A DNA stretch of 64,000 bases from contig CAJNDT010005312.1 in assembly GCA_905221615.1 (NCBI GenBank), positions 331,001-395,000 of the forward strand, given 5' to 3'. The notes beneath the pieces were generated by a model, which worked only from the letters and a program-made list of their open reading frames with translations, had not been told where the DNA came from and did no database searches. The position numbers were made by a program, and so were the translations under genes. Positions 10,456 to 22,865 of the stretch are shown in pieces. Position 1 is the stretch's first letter; each line of letters starts with the position of its first letter. Origin of the DNA: Symbiodinium sp. CCMP2592 (Eukaryota > Sar > Dinophyceae > Suessiales > Symbiodiniaceae).

Positions 10456-10526
10456 GCGTCCAGTCGTGCTTCCCGTTTGCGGATTAGGGCCAAGAGTTCG
10501 TTTAGTGCTTGGCAAGGCACTCCGGC
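10456..10526 (-). CDS. Candidate exon, minus strand, helical
   Basis: Minus strand: acceptor TTACAG/GCC, frame AGVPCQALNELLALIRKREA, donor GACGC/GTAAGC. Amphipathic-helix composition. It lies upstream of the 10208-10276 exon in the same orientation, but the two do not join in phase directly, so another exon or a different gene is implied. Confidence 0.45.
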
Positions 10527-10880
10527 CTGTAATTTCCCAATATGGTTTCAATACGGTTTGAATCGATTTGTAGATACGGTTGTAAAAGTCCGATACGGTT
10601 TCCAATACGGTTTTAGTGCACATTCGGATACGGGTTTGAATACGGGTTCCCCTAATCATTAGGGGCCATGGATTCCTCGAAGTTCCTGTCATAGGTTTTG
10701 TACGCTCGCAAGTTTTTGCAGCTTCCCTCACATGGCACAGTGACGCGACTTTGCTGCTTGTCTTGCAGCGTGGTGTGTCCAGCAGGTTTTATGTTTAGAT
10801 AAGAACAATCAAGAAGCTGGTTTCGCTTCCCTAAAGCCTCAACCCTAAACCGAAAACATTTCCCGAGATTCTTTTCCCAG

Positions 10881-10982
10881 GACCATTCGGCTCAGTGCCT
10901 GGATCGTGCAGCAGCGCATTGTCGGCGCGCCGGCGACTTTCCGATGCTCGACCTGCCAAGCTAAGCCTCAAGGAGAGCGCAT
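10881..10982 (+). CDS. Candidate exon, unknown product
   Basis: Acceptor GATTCTTTTCCCAG/GAC, frame IRLSAWIVQQRIVGAPATFR then CSTCQAKPQGERM, donor GTCGTGATT. The CxxC could be half of a zinc site. Confidence 0.42.
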
Positions 10983-11263
10983 GTCGTGATTCTGACTGCT
11001 GTGGTTAGTTCTTGAAATGTATGATATGTACAATACATACACATATATGTATACACACAGCCTATAAGTATATAATAAAAATTATACATATATATATATA
11101 TATAGATGTATGTGTGTGTGTGACCATTTGTCGTGTTTCTCCCAGTGCATAAGGGCCTAGGCACCCTTAACTCAGAAGCTTCTTCCGAATGAAGGGTTGT
11201 GTTTGTGTGTTCTCCGAGGTTTTCACAAGGACTCAGTCAAGCCTTCACAGTTAGGTTAAAGGT

Positions 11264-11365
11264 ACTGTGGATGGACAAAATCCAGCATGACCCTAAGGAC
11301 TCGAAACTGTGGGAACTATGGTATATTCCTTATAATGGGTAATGCAGGATTTTGTCCATCAGCAG
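11264..11365. repeat. Foldback element, family F3
   Basis: ACTGTGGATGGACAAAATCC at the left pairs with GGATTTTGTCCATCAGCAGT at the right. The (GGT)n microsatellite begins 16 bp after it. Confidence 0.88.
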
Positions 11366-11380
11366 TTCGTCGTCACCGTG

Positions 11381-11470
11381 GTGGTGGTGGTGGTGGTGGT
11401 GGTGGTGGTGGTGGTGGTGGTGGTGGTGGTGGTGGTGGTGGTGGTGGTACATTACGAGGAGGAGGAGGAG
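11381..11470. repeat. (GGT)n microsatellite with (GGA)n tail
   Basis: About 65 bp of pure GGT followed by a short GGA run. Poly-Gly or poly-Trp frames across it are artefacts of the repeat. Confidence 0.95.
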
Positions 11471-11796
11471 GAACAGCTGTAGCAGTGGGGGTAGCACAGC
11501 AGTCGCAGTGGCTGCGGCACTACTAGCGAAACAATAAGTAGGAGCTTTAAACCTAACCCTGAACCCGTAAAGTTTTTAAACCTTCCATTTCATGACCCCA
11601 AACTTCAATCCTTAAACTCCTAAACCCCCAACTACCCTTTACTACACCTTAAATACCCACTATTAAGCACCACCAGAAGGGCTCCTTTTTAAAGGGCACC
11701 TTTGGGGTCCTGGTAAACGTGATACACTAAACCCTAGAGGCCCCAGTCCCTAAAACCCTAAAGCCTAAATCCTAAAATCTAAGCCCTCAACCCTAC

Positions 11797-11915
11797 TTGG
11801 AGGATCATGGGACTTAGTAAGTCAGGTTATAAGTACCTTAAGTGGGCTTATAAGTGCTTTTAAGTATAGTTATCTCATTTATAACCCCAGTTACTAAGTC
11901 CCATGACCCTTTAAG
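11797..11915. repeat. Foldback element, family F7
   Basis: Ends CTTGGAGGATCATGGGACTT and AAGTCCCATGACCCTTTAAG are inverted copies. The second copy is at 23053-23177 and the same GGATCATGGGACTTAG core is readable in both. Confidence 0.85.
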
Positions 11916-12593
11916 TAAGGCCCTCACAAGCCCTAAACCCTCAAGCCTCAACCCTCTTATAGAAGCCTTATAGATCCATTTCAAGGAACCCTTATGGATC
12001 CCTTTAAAGGGAACCCCTGCGTCCTGCCTCAGAACAAGGCTCTTCCCAAGCCCTTGGCCTTCGCACGGTCGGTTAGCGCCTTCGCATGCGGTCCCTTGAG
12101 CTGACAGCCCATTGAAGGGGCTTTAGGGCTTGTAGGGTTTAGGGCTCACGGTGTAAAGGTATCTAGGAAAGGTTCCTAGAAGGGTTTAGTGCTTAATTAG
12201 CACTTTAAGAGTTTTCGGTTACAGGTTTCTCATGTGGGTTACTTGCGGGTTGGATTTTGTGATTGTGGGGATTTTGGAATTAAGGGGCTTCGAGGCGTGC
12301 TGTTTCAGGGTTTATGGAAGGTTGAAGGCGGGCGGGGGGAATCCGCGACATGTGTCCTGGGGCTCCCTCATCCTACCTATGTACCTCCATCACTTTTGAA
12401 TTGAGGCCCTGCAGGTTTAAGTGTCAGGGAGGGGTTCTTTGGCTTTTCATTTTCGGAGTTAAGGGAACACGGCTTACTGGTTTCGCCGGGTTTAGGGAAA
12501 AGGGCTGGAGCTGCAGGAGAACAGTTTATAGGGCCGGGAAAGGCTCTACTTGGAAGTTCATGGGTAGTTATAAGTGGGGTTTTAAGTCCTGTA

Positions 12594-12700
12594 ATACTGC
12601 TGATGGACAAAATCCGGCATTACCCATTATAAGGAATATACCACAATTCCCACAGTTTAGAGTCCTTAGGGTCATGCAGGATTCTGTCCATCAACAGTAT
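12594..12700. repeat. Foldback element, family F3
   Basis: 107 bp, ATACTGCTGATGGACAAAAT at the left against ATTCTGTCCATCAACAGTAT at the right. Best-preserved F3 copy in the window. Confidence 0.9.
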
Positions 12701-13036
12701 GGCTTATGACTCAAGCTATCCTGGTTATAGTACAGGGAGGGCTTTCTCAAGGATTCTACAGCTTGGCTTGGGGGTTTGGTGTGGGAAGGTGAAAAAGAGG
12801 GTGTTATTCTGAGGCATTACGATAAGGTTATCATTCTATACCCTACACTTCCTAAATCCTAATAAGGCCGCTAGGAAAGTAATTTGAGAGGCTACTGCGA
12901 AGAAAGGGCTCCACAGTGGGGTCGCAGCTTTGGAAAGTGCTACGAGTTGGGGGAGTTTGGAGTTTATCAGAAACCCTAAATGACTTGCCCCTGGCCCCTA
13001 AACCCTGGCACATGGGATTAGGGATTTCAAACTCAG

Positions 13037-13166
13037 AATGATAGCGAAGGAGCTCCATCGTCAGTGCTGCTGCCATTCTCTTGGAGCCGCAGCACAGAGG
13101 AGGAGAACACTGGCGCTGCCCTCAATCTTGAGATTTCTCTACTCTTCGACCGCCGGGAGTTTGCAG
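13037..13166 (+). CDS. Candidate exon, unknown product
   Basis: Acceptor GATTTCAAACTCAG, then NDSEGAPSSVLLPFSWSRST and EEENTGAALNLEISLLFDRR, donor GCAG/GTGGTG. The frame stays open to 13342, so the exon may be longer, and the minus strand is also partly open. Confidence 0.42.
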
Positions 13167-13599
13167 GTGGTGTGACGGTGGCTTCTGCACGCGGCCGCAG
13201 TGTCAGCAGACCGATGACTTGTCCGAGACTGCCCAAAGTCACACTCGATAGCCCGATCCAAGCTCGGATGTCGTGTGTATGCCCGGGTGACGCTGAGGGG
13301 ATGAGTACAACAGAGGTTCCCTGGTTGCTCTGTGTCCTGTGATCTTCCGTCTTGCTGGCATCTCGCTCGAGCCCCTGAGAAGGCTCAGCGCAAAAGCCGC
13401 AAGAGGGTGCACCAGAAGAGGGATCTATAGTCAGGGCCGAGGGTTCTGGGTTCAGGGATAATGGTAACAGATGGTAACTTGAATGGAGTCCTCAAAAAAG
13501 GCCCAGGCTCCAGTGGAGGCAACGTCAGATGTCCTGGAAGCAGAGATCCCACCAGGCTTTCGGTTCCAGCTAGGCAGCATTGAGCCTTTCATGGAGCTT

Positions 13600-13672
13600 T
13601 CCTAAACCCTGAACCCCTAAACCCTAAACCCCTAAACCCCTAGTTATAAACCCTAAACCCTACACCCTCAAG
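13600..13672 (-). repeat. Telomere-like block, CCCTAAA orientation
   Basis: Close-packed CCCTAAACCC and CCCCTAAACC units. Confidence 0.85.
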
Positions 13673-14024
13673 GCCGCCTGTGGCGTGGAGAGCGGCTTTG
13701 CCCCTGCTTTCTGAGCATTTCCCGACTTCAGGGGTTTCAGGGGCCCCAGGGGCTCGTGATCTGAGGAGGCCATGACAACCAAAACCCGCCCTCAAGTACC
13801 CTCAAATAGGGGTGTAGGATCCCTAGTAGTAGGTATTTAGGACTCTCACAGAGGCTAGAAGGAGGGTCTGGGCATGAGCTCTTGAAGCATGAGTTGCGAG
13901 GCATGCGCAGTTGATGTCAGGGGGTGGGAGACCGGGCATCCGGCGAAGAAGCCCCACATGAAGGCTGGTGGCAAGGCTGTCAGGATAAGAGATCTCGGAA
14001 TCTTAGGGTTGCTGGCACGCTCAC

Positions 14025-14187
14025 GAGCTCGACATGGATGCGCAGCATCTCGCCAGCGAGGAAGCCTTCGTCCAAAACAGCTGGCACCTCTGCAAACTGT
14101 TCTAAAGAAACGTAGGACAACAGCTCGCTGCCTTGAACTACCACAGACATACAGGAGCCACTATCGCGCGGAGCTCTCGCTCCGTAC
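14025..14187 (-). CDS. Exon with MATH/TRAF-like C-terminal half-domain
   Basis: Minus strand, acceptor CAGTAAG/GTAC, donor GAGCTC/GTGAGC. The frame includes SCMSVVVQGSELLSYVSLEQ and then DEGFLAGEMLRIHVEL. The order aromatic-[VI]-S-L-x-x-F...GFL...LRIHVEL follows the end of MATH domains (F-I-S-L..L..P..GFLV.DTL.IE.EV), which bind peptides in substrate-adaptor and signalling proteins. The N-terminal half of the domain should lie in earlier exons at higher coordinates; I could not place it. Resemblance judged by eye only. Confidence 0.45.
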
Positions 14188-14399
14188 CTTACTGTAAGCT
14201 GCAGGCAAGTGCATGGCTCAAGTCCCACATTTTGTCCCGCCGCGACGTTGCAGCTGTCGCCTGAGCTTTGCTCTTGCGAGGGAGCTGCCAGTGACTACCT
14301 GGCGGCCCCCCTCCTACTATAGTGCAGGTTTAGGCTTTGGTGGGCCCTGATACTATCCTTCAAGACGCTCCACATCCTGCATCACAGCCGGGCGGCAGG

Positions 14400-17300
14400 T
14401 CATGTTCTCGAGCCTCCTTCTGGGAGCTGCCCCCCTGTTCGAAGCTTGCGAAGTTTATCGCTTAAGGCCCTCTTCCTTCGGCGCCGAGGAAGGTATCTCC
14501 TACCTGAGGTCGCGTTGCGCATCTTCGCTGTCGGAACTGCTTCGGACATGAGCCAGAAGCTCGGTCTCTTGACGCCGGTGGCTTGCACTTCCCATTCCAT
14601 GAGTGTGGAGACGGCCCTACTCCAGACCTCGGCGTCCGAAGTGGGCCACGGTCTGCGCCGCTTTTTGCTTGGGCCCAGGCTCCCTTTCATCTTGACGGCT
14701 GAGCTGGCTCACAGACGATGTCCAGATTCAGCTACCTTTCCGAGAAAAAAATTTGAGGGTTCTTAAGTTATATAAGGTTTATCCTGTGCATCCGACATTC
14801 ACAGCGTCAGGTACTCTGCGCTCGCGCGCACCACGCCTCCCCCAGCTCTTGACCGTCTTTAAGTTGCGTCTCCCCCGGCTTATAGCCTCCTTCGAGTTTA
14901 GGGTTTAGGGTTTCGATTTGAAGTAGCCGACGACTCCCCTGCTTCATCCCCTGTGAGACCGTATCGGTGCAAGTGGTTGGGGGTTCTAGAGTTCAGCATC
15001 GAGCCGAACTACCAGAGGAGAGCTCTACGGTACACCGGGTGCTTCGCCGAGAGAGACAGAGAGAGCGAGAGAGCTCCCGGCCTCACGGCTCTAAGCTTAG
15101 GGGTTTAGGGCTTGGGAGTTGAGGGTCTGTAAGATTCTTTAAGCATGGGTTGGAAGTTTCGAGATTCTTTGGCATGGCCCTCGTGCTGGGAGGCTGGGGG
15201 TAGCTACGCATGGCACGGCTTGGTGCAATGTCCAAGTGCAGGAGGAATCGGATGAACCATATGCAAGAGCAAATTGCTTCATGCTCCAGGCAGTCCGGTG
15301 TTGATGTTGATGTTGGATGACCGAGCATTTTTGCTAGAAGCCGGAGTTTGGAGTTTGCAAACGTACAGCAATTCTGCCCTGAATGACGAATAGGGGCCAT
15401 TGGCCACAGATCCCATAGAAAAGAGTACAGGAAGGGGCACAACTGCTCGCGCGCATCGCACTTGGAACTGCATGCACGAAGGCAGTCTACTAGATGGGTC
15501 ATTACCCAAAGCCTGTGCAAAGGTTTGTTTGAATCATATTGAAACTGTTGCCACAGTGCTTCAATTCTTCATCGTGCTCTCGTCGCGCCTTCCAGGCCAC
15601 AACACACCACGAGTTGCCCGGCACGGCAAGGATGGAACGAAGGACGGGCGAGGGGGCGAGGACGAGCTGCACCAAAGGGGTCGTTTTCTTCTGACCTCTT
15701 GCATGGGAAACACGGTTTCCCAAACTCTGCCGGCAAGAACTCTTTGTCGCCGAGTCTCAAGTTCGCATGGCTTTCATCCCCCATGCCTCGGGAAGACAAG
15801 GAACTTTAGGATTTAGGGTTTAGGGAGTCTTGGGGTTAGTGGGGCGTCAGTCTTGGGGTTAGTGGGGCGTCCAATTAGGATCAGACCACTCACACAAAAA
15901 TGGAAAGTGCTCTTCGGGATCAAAGCCTCAGAGCCTTTGCATAAGACCGTGGCCGCCTCATGCCCCGGGCGAGCTCCGACATGAGCTGCGCAAGCGGAGC
16001 AGAAGAGGGGCTAGACGGAGAGCATCTCGTCTCAAGTCTCTTCCAACCGGTGGCCTTCCACACTTCTGCGGTCAGTTGAGCCGTTTTGGGTCTACCCATA
16101 GGCCCCAAAGTAGTTACTTTGGGGCCTTAGGATACAGCTAGAGTTCAAGAAATGAAGCCATGGGTCATGTCAGAGTTAAGTCTTCAAGAGGAATTCAGCT
16201 TTCAACGCTTGGGTTCAGCTCCTGGCATGTACTTCTGAGTGCCATCGCTTCTACGTCCCTTCCGCAGAGGGCGCTGTGATCGCCGACATTCCTGTGGTTG
16301 CACCAGGCGTCTGCAAACACCGCGCAGGCGCTATTACTCGCCACTGGACACTTGAGCCTAAATGAGCTGCTTCCCCCAGGGGGATTCGTGGTTCGGGCGG
16401 TTCGTGATGCAGCATGAAGCAGCTGTGAGCTGTGAGGCAGAGAGCTGCCAAGAGAAAAGAAGCCTTAAACCACAGATGAGCCCATGCATATTCTTGCATG
16501 TCCCGATGAAAGCCTCATGAAGCCCCTGAATGCGCAGAAGCCATGAGCACGGGGATTCCGGAAGGGTGAATGCCTCCGACGCCCAGTCTCGTATGATAGA
16601 GGTTGAATGGGGCCGGTGCTACTTGCTCCACGTAATCACTTCCATCGTCCTTAGCTGTGACCGTCGATTACGAAGCATTTCAGACTTTAGCGTTTGGGGC
16701 TCTAGCGCCCTGAACCTTGAGCTTTGTCATAGGAATCCGCGGTGGGCAGCCCGGTTCGAAGCCGACGTCCGGGTTTCGAAGGCTTCGGCGGGAGCTGACG
16801 AGGGAAAAGGGATGGAAGACGGGTTTTGCCCACTCTGCTACATCATGCAGAGGTCGCTCAAGCCCCAAACTTCCAACAGAGACTCCCAGCAGCCCTTCGT
16901 CACCAATGGCAAGTTGGTTGTCGGAGCATGAAGCTTTCTTATATCCAGATCTCGGAATGTGACAGCATGCTGATCCTGGCCTGGCTATCCTGCCGCATCG
17001 TCAACCTGGGGACCGTAAGACGCAAAGATGTGTAGGACTTACTTTGGCAAGCCCAACTTTGCCAAAGCCTTTCGGTTGAGACAGAAATCTCTCTGCCTAA
17101 GATAAGCTAGGCCGCAATACATGTCTTTCACCCAGCATTCCCGTTGCGATCAGGCTTCGACGCCTTAGGGAAAATTTTATTCAACGCTTTTTGTTCAGGA
17201 TTTTGGGGTGCTTCGGCCTTCGTGGCGGTTCCTGGGATGCGCCACTCACAGCCTCCCTTTGTCGAAGAGGGTTTCGGGTTTAGGGCCGTGTAGGGTTCCG

Positions 17301-20180
17301 GGAAAGCGCTCAGGCTCCTCGACGATCCCAACATGTTCATTTCAGGCCGGAATGGATGCTCCGAAGTCCCACTTGCGCTGGGCTTCGCCGCTGAGAGATC
17401 GGCGGGCAAGCGGCGCGCGAGGAACCGACTTCGGATCCTTGAAAATGACTTAGGCCTTACAGGCGCAGCTCTCGTGTTGAAGAGGATCTCGGTACCAAAA
17501 TTTCGATCAAAGGTTTCTCTGCGGCGGAGGGGCTTCTTCCTCAACCCTAAACCCAGAACTTGATGTAAGCTCCCGAAAAGTCACATCTGTCATGATGCCA
17601 CTGGACGCCCAGCTCACATGGGGATTCCCGAAGCTCTCGCGCCTAAGAGCGTTGCCATAAAGAGTTGCATTCAGAGCTCCTTCTGAGTCCCAAGGCATGA
17701 GCCCTAAACAGCCAAAAGGACCTCAAGAACAAGCACAACAGGTTTGTGTTCAGCTTTGCAGCCGGTAGGACGGATAAACTGGGCTAAGCTGCAGTGTGCC
17801 AGAGACTCCAGCGCGGCCCTCAGAAGTCTTTCGGTCTCGAGGCTGCCGGGCCTTGGAGACAGGATTTAGGAGTTTGGTGTCTTCGGGATTATAGGAGCTT
17901 TCGGGCCCTCAATCTAGATCGGAAGCGGCTACTCTGACATACCAGAAAGTCTCGTCGGTGCATCGGCACCTTCGACGTCCTTGGTCTGACATTCGAGGAG
18001 ACGTCCTTTTACGGAGTGGTCTCCGAAGACCACTTGAAGCCCAAACAAGGATTAACAGGTACCTGGATTTCAGGCTTGGTTTCAAATTTTCCGGGCCGTT
18101 CTGAAGAAGGAGCTCGGTTCGGTTCGGACTTCATGGAGAGAAGCTACAAAGACCGGAGGGTCCGGGTCGGCCTGAAAGCAGAGGCTGCGCCTCTGGGCGA
18201 AACGAGTTCAATCGCTTGTGTGGTGCAAATGCGAGATGCAGATTGCATGCCGTGTTCGAGAGACTTGGTGGATCGTGTGACCCTGGTCTGCGACTTCAGG
18301 CAGCTCAGGATGTAGGCAAGAAGCTGGCGTTACATCCGGCCCTCAACTCGAGACCACATCTCTAAATAGAAGGAACCGCAGAGTCTCGCAGATGACTCTG
18401 CAAGCCCTGCGGAAGCCTTGAAGCATGCAGGGCATTAACAGACGCCTCGAAGACAGCCACCGGTCCTTTGCGGGACTTGCTGGAGCTGTAAAGCTCGCTG
18501 CTGAACTTTCGCCTATAGCCATGCATGAGAGGTTCAGATGCACGCAGCAGGCATCGAACGCAGATCATGGTAAACCGACATTCGGCTGCTTGCCGATCGA
18601 TGTTCGAAATGTCCGAAAGACAGGCGAGGATCTCGGCACAGCGAAATTCAGCTGCCAGTTTCACTAGACCCCATCTCTGCCCTGTCAGGTCTTGAGGCAT
18701 ACCATGCCGGTGTGAGGTCGTGTGTCCGACGATCTGAAGTCCCTGCGTTGCAAGGCCCGGTTCCTTGCTCCATGCACTTCTTGTTGCCTTGCTACTAAAG
18801 CCTAAGCCCTACAAACGTATCAGCCCTCAACCCTATCGACCCTATAAACTCAAGCAGTCCATGCACTGCAGTTCGACTTCAGCCGGCATCGCTTCTCTGT
18901 GACGGCAAGAGCAAGAGTGGCTGCATTTTGAGCCTTCGTCCTCATGCCCCTCGAGTGGGACCTTGTAATAGGCCTTGCGTTAGGGTGTGCACCGTGAGGC
19001 CTTCAGGAGTTTATAAGCCCCGAAAGGCTTACTGAGAGCTCCGTCGGGGCCGCATAGCTTGACGTGCTCCGTGCCCATTGCCCGGCTTAAGACTTTACGG
19101 AGAGGCAGGCGATTCTACCTTTCATTTTGCTTGAGCCCTTCTTACTTGGCCAAAGATACCCTGAGCTCTTGGCCACTTCCTTCCCTGCAAGATGGCCTTC
19201 TGTGATATCCCTGGCTGCCTGGTCCAGCTGCCGAAACACTCCTAAATTTCTAGAGGTGCCTGAGCCCTCTTTGGGGGTCAGGGTCAGGGTCATCATAAGG
19301 GCTGCTATGAAGGCGTTGCGTATCCCAAGCTCTGAACCATAGCTTGTGCCAGCGAAGGTCGCGTGCGGAGCTGACCGCCGAGGAGAGGTGAACTGATTCA
19401 TCTCTCCAGATTTATGCAGAGAGCTGCCCTTTCAACGTTTAGGGCGTTTGGGGGGCTGTAGGCGGACACAACGAAAGCCAGGAGGATCTTGCATTCGGGG
19501 TTTAGGGGCTTAGGGAGCTTGGATACCAAGTTGCGGAATGTGATCGGCGCTGTGCCGCTTTGTGGCAGAGCGAAATAGAGATGCCCCACAAAACCCTAAA
19601 CTCCTAAACCGCAAGTCCTAATCCCTAAAGTAGCACTCCGTTGCTACATGCCTCGATGGCGATCGCCACTCTCTCTTTGCAAGTTTTTGCACTTGCACAC
19701 GGTTGTATGTCTTTGGGCGATTGGATTTCTGCACCGTGGCGGATTGATCGTTGCCCTTCCTGTCAGACGCGTGTAGCGGTAGAAGGTTGTTTCTGAGCGG
19801 AGTCCTCCCGCGAACAGCTCACGTTCTTCGAGTCATCTGCACATGCAGCAGCGCATCCACAAGACCCCCATGGCATCCCTCTGACGCTCCCATTCTGACA
19901 CCGCGATGCCCGCTGTCTCGGTGCTGGCTTGGCACAACTTACCGAGACCTGGGACCCCAACAGCCCTGCCGACCTCGGCGGACAACCCCAGAAGTTTAAA
20001 GAGCTCTTTTGGAAAAGTATTCAAAGAAGCCTTAAACCGCCACGTGGTGAGCGCGAAGGGCGTTTGCCACTCCGCGTGGCACCAAGAGTGGGACTTAGGG
20101 AGCCTTCTGAGACGTCTCAGCAGACAAGGCGCCAAAAGATGCTGCTACCGGTAGCAGAGTTAGGTTTCGGAGCCCTAAAC
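14400..20180. other. GC-richer stretch with unresolved coding potential
   Basis: Fewer telomere-like motifs than elsewhere and many overlapping open frames on both strands, none decisive. The more coding-like are minus 18362-18700 (ATG start, VKLAAEFRCAEILACLSDIS), minus 14540-14690 (ends at a GTAGGAG donor), plus 14446-14766, and both strands at 19830-20135. With six frames several 100-codon frames are expected by chance, so I call no gene here. Confidence 0.4.
16093..16134. repeat. Miniature F6 foldback (arms only)
   Basis: CCCATAGGCCCCAAAGTAGT runs almost directly into ACTTTGGGGCCTTAGG. It has the same arms as full F6 copies but lacks the loop. Confidence 0.8.
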
Positions 20181-20212
20181 CAACGCTGACCTCTACTCTT
20201 GTATTGCCTGAA

Positions 20213-20427
20213 TACATATATATATATATATATATTACTGTATATTCTATATCTCGGTTGGTTTATTAAATATATTTATCTTGAGGTAACCTGCAGTGAG
20301 ATCCTGAGGCAGACCCAAAGTATTTTACAGCCTCTAACACTTCCTGAGGATCCTCGCAGAAGCTTCTGATGAAATCCTGACACTACGAGTTGCAAAGCTT
20401 TAGATTAGGTACGCATCCATATACATA

Positions 20428-20461
<34 letters not shown>

Positions 20462-20473
20462 CATACATATGTA

Positions 20474-20531
<58 letters not shown>

Positions 20532-20559
20532 AATATGAATATGAATATGAATATGAATA

Positions 20560-20602
<43 letters not shown>

Positions 20603-20722
20603 ATGTATGAATATGAATATGAATATGAATATGAATATGAATATATATATATATATATACAAATATACATATATATATATGAATATGAATATGAATGTAT
20701 ATATATATATATATATTCAATA
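20213..20722. repeat. (TA)n microsatellite with three (ATGAAT)n islands
   Basis: TA runs at 20213-20234 and 20412-20722. The latter contains blocks of ATGAAT at about 20526-20563, 20606-20641 and 20680-20697. Reading frames here (poly Met-Asn, Ile-Tyr) are artefacts. Confidence 0.95.
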
Positions 20723-21443
20723 CATACATACATATCTACATATAACCATTATACATGTATACATACTGGAATCAATCTTATATTACCTATTCTTTAAAGG
20801 GTTTCTTAAAGGGGCCTATAAGGGGTCTATTGTACATTTCTATTGCGTGTTGGAATGGGGTTTCGGGGCCCAGTATACCATGAATATAATAAGGACCCCC
20901 CCCCAACAACAAAAACGATGTATTATTGGTAGCAGTGTTGGTAGCTAGTTGATTTAGGCCCCTCAAGTTAGCTTTGAGGTGTAGGGCTGCAGTCAGTACC
21001 AGGTCACTTGGGTGTCTGCATGGCTCGAAGGTTACGGTAGGCTGGCCAAGGAGCGACTCGTTGCTTGGCTGGCCCAGAGCCAGATCAACCGTTCGTAACA
21101 TGGGGTCCCCAAGGATTCTTCGCTGAAGTTTTTCAATAATTAGGAGTTTAGGAGCCTTTTAATACTTAGGAGTTTAGGGGCAAATTCTGCCAACATTTTG
21201 TGCTAACTGCTAGTTTAGGGGTGTATTTCGCTAAACTTAATCAGCTCACATTCATAGGGACCTTAGTGGGCATGCTGTCGCCAAGATTGTAAGTAATTTC
21301 AGTCGCGTTCTTATTCATGTACGTACTTGCTTGCGAGGCTTTCCAAGCCTAAAACCCAATTCCCGAAGCCCCATAGGAACCCTTGTAGAAACTTGGAAGC
21401 TGTATAAAACCTTTCTACAACCCCATAGGAGCGTTTCTTCGCC

Positions 21444-21534
21444 ATGGCTTTTCCTAGATCCAGAGATCTTGGAAAATCATCTCTGGGACTCGGCTGCTTC
21501 GGCGCTTTTGCCTCGGCCAAGGAGATAGGCTTTG
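21444..21534 (+). CDS. Candidate first exon
   Basis: ATG in good context (CGCCATGGCT), frame MAFPRSRDLGKSSLGLGCFG then AFASAKEIGF, donor GTTGTGGG. The minus strand is also open, so strand is not certain. Confidence 0.38.
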
Positions 21535-21552
21535 GTTGTGGGCTCCCTTTGA

Positions 21553-21755
21553 TAAACCCTAGTAGCTGAGTAGGTGACCTTTGGCGGCTTATAGTAACCC
21601 TTCTAGACCCTTTAAAGGAGTTTTCCGAAATCCTATAAGTAAGTATTTGAGCCCCTCTATTACTCGGAACCAGCCTTGGCAATTAGGGCTTCAACTGAAA
21701 AAATGGTTAGCCTTTTTTGGGCTAGTGTACTCAGCCACTAAGAAACCCGAAACCC
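21553..21755. repeat. Foldback-like element, family F16 (diverged)
   Basis: Left GTAGCTGAGTAGGTGACC and right GGGCTAGTGTACTCAGCCAC are related as inverted arms, and the TTTTTTGGGCTAG core recurs near 47745 and 51625. Confidence 0.5.
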
Positions 21756-22154
21756 CAAGCATAGGCTGAACGTCGCTCTCGTAACAGCAGTGAGGAAAGG
21801 AGCCCAGAGAAACGAAACCCTATAAACCCGAAGCTCGAAACCCTAAACCCGAAACCCGAAAGCTTACAGGGCGAAAAGATTTCATAGGGGTTCTGTCTCG
21901 GTTTCAGTGGGGCCCCAAATTGGGGGCCCCGAAGATCCTCAAAAGTAGCTCTTTGGGGTTTTAGGGGTAGAGGGTTCTATGCGGGTTCCATAAAGTTTCG
22001 TATGGAGCGCTTGAGAAACAAGGGCGAAGTGTCAGTATTGAGCTGTAGTAGATCATTCCCTCTGCTTTTAACCTATAAATTTAAACCGTAAAACCCTAAA
22101 AACTATAATTACCCTACACCCTAGACCCTTTTGCATGCTTCGGGCTTATCGCAG

Positions 22155-22226
22155 TTCACGTCGCTGTTCGGAAAGAAGGTCAGGATGACAAAGGTGGTTG
22201 GCAGCGACTCTCCATTTTCTGTCTAG
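22155..22226 (+). CDS. Candidate terminal exon
   Basis: Acceptor GGGCTTATCGCAG, then FTSLFGKKVRMTKVVGSDSP FSV and stop TAG; only this frame stays open. Could be the last exon of a gene. Confidence 0.4.
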   Translation, partial: FTSLFGKKVRMTKVVGSDSPFSV

Positions 22227-22591
22227 AGTACCCAGATAGCCCAAGAGCCTGAAACTAAACAGGGCTGGCTTTCGTGGCCTTGTTAGCATCAATTAATTAG
22301 GGGCCATTCCATAGGTAATTGGTATTGGGCCGCTTAGGTCTGTTTGTGACAATGGGTTCGCCAAGAGCCGGATGAAGCCTAAACCGGCCAACCTGCATGA
22401 GCTCCCTACGAGGCCTAGTTTCCCTTGCAACGATGCAACAGGAGTTGGAGGCGATTCTAGTGGCCTAGATGCACTTGAGAGCCGCCGCTCGCATGGCCTT
22501 CGGGCAGTGCTTGGCTTTCAGGCTCTAGGCTTTAGGCTATACTCTAGTTTACAGTTTCGGTGTTTGGGGTTTCGGGTCTTGTCATTCATAG

Positions 22592-22719
22592 GCATGATGC
22601 ACGAGACAATGCCGTCGTGTGGCGAACCGCCCACCCGAACGCTGGCTTACCGCTCTGTACTATGCTCGCATATCAAGAACCTCTTCGTGGCGTGATGCTA
22701 CTCTTCACCACCATGTCAC
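22592..22719 (+). CDS. Candidate exon, unknown product
   Basis: Acceptor GTCTTGTCATTCATAG before GC, frame HDARDNAVVWRTAHPNAGLP then CTMLAYQEPLRGVMLLFTTM, donor GTGCTG. Looks strongly coding, with a hydrophobic end that could begin a membrane helix. Confidence 0.45.
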
Positions 22720-22865
22720 GTGCTGTGATTTGAAATTAAAGTTTGTTGACCCTAACCCTACCCCGAAACCTCTGAGCCCTCGACATTGAACGCTGAAATC
22801 TGAGCCGCACACCTTGAACCCCAATCTTGTATGTTCCTGTGTGCTTGTTCGGCCTCTGTTTTGAG

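Noticed and set aside
18016..18700. Overlapping 80-110 codon frames on both strands
   Set aside because: Several such frames are expected by chance in GC-balanced DNA; no splice-site pair or family pattern favours one.
20383..20800. Frames of poly Ile-Tyr and Met-Asn
   Set aside because: Translation of the TA and ATGAAT microsatellite.
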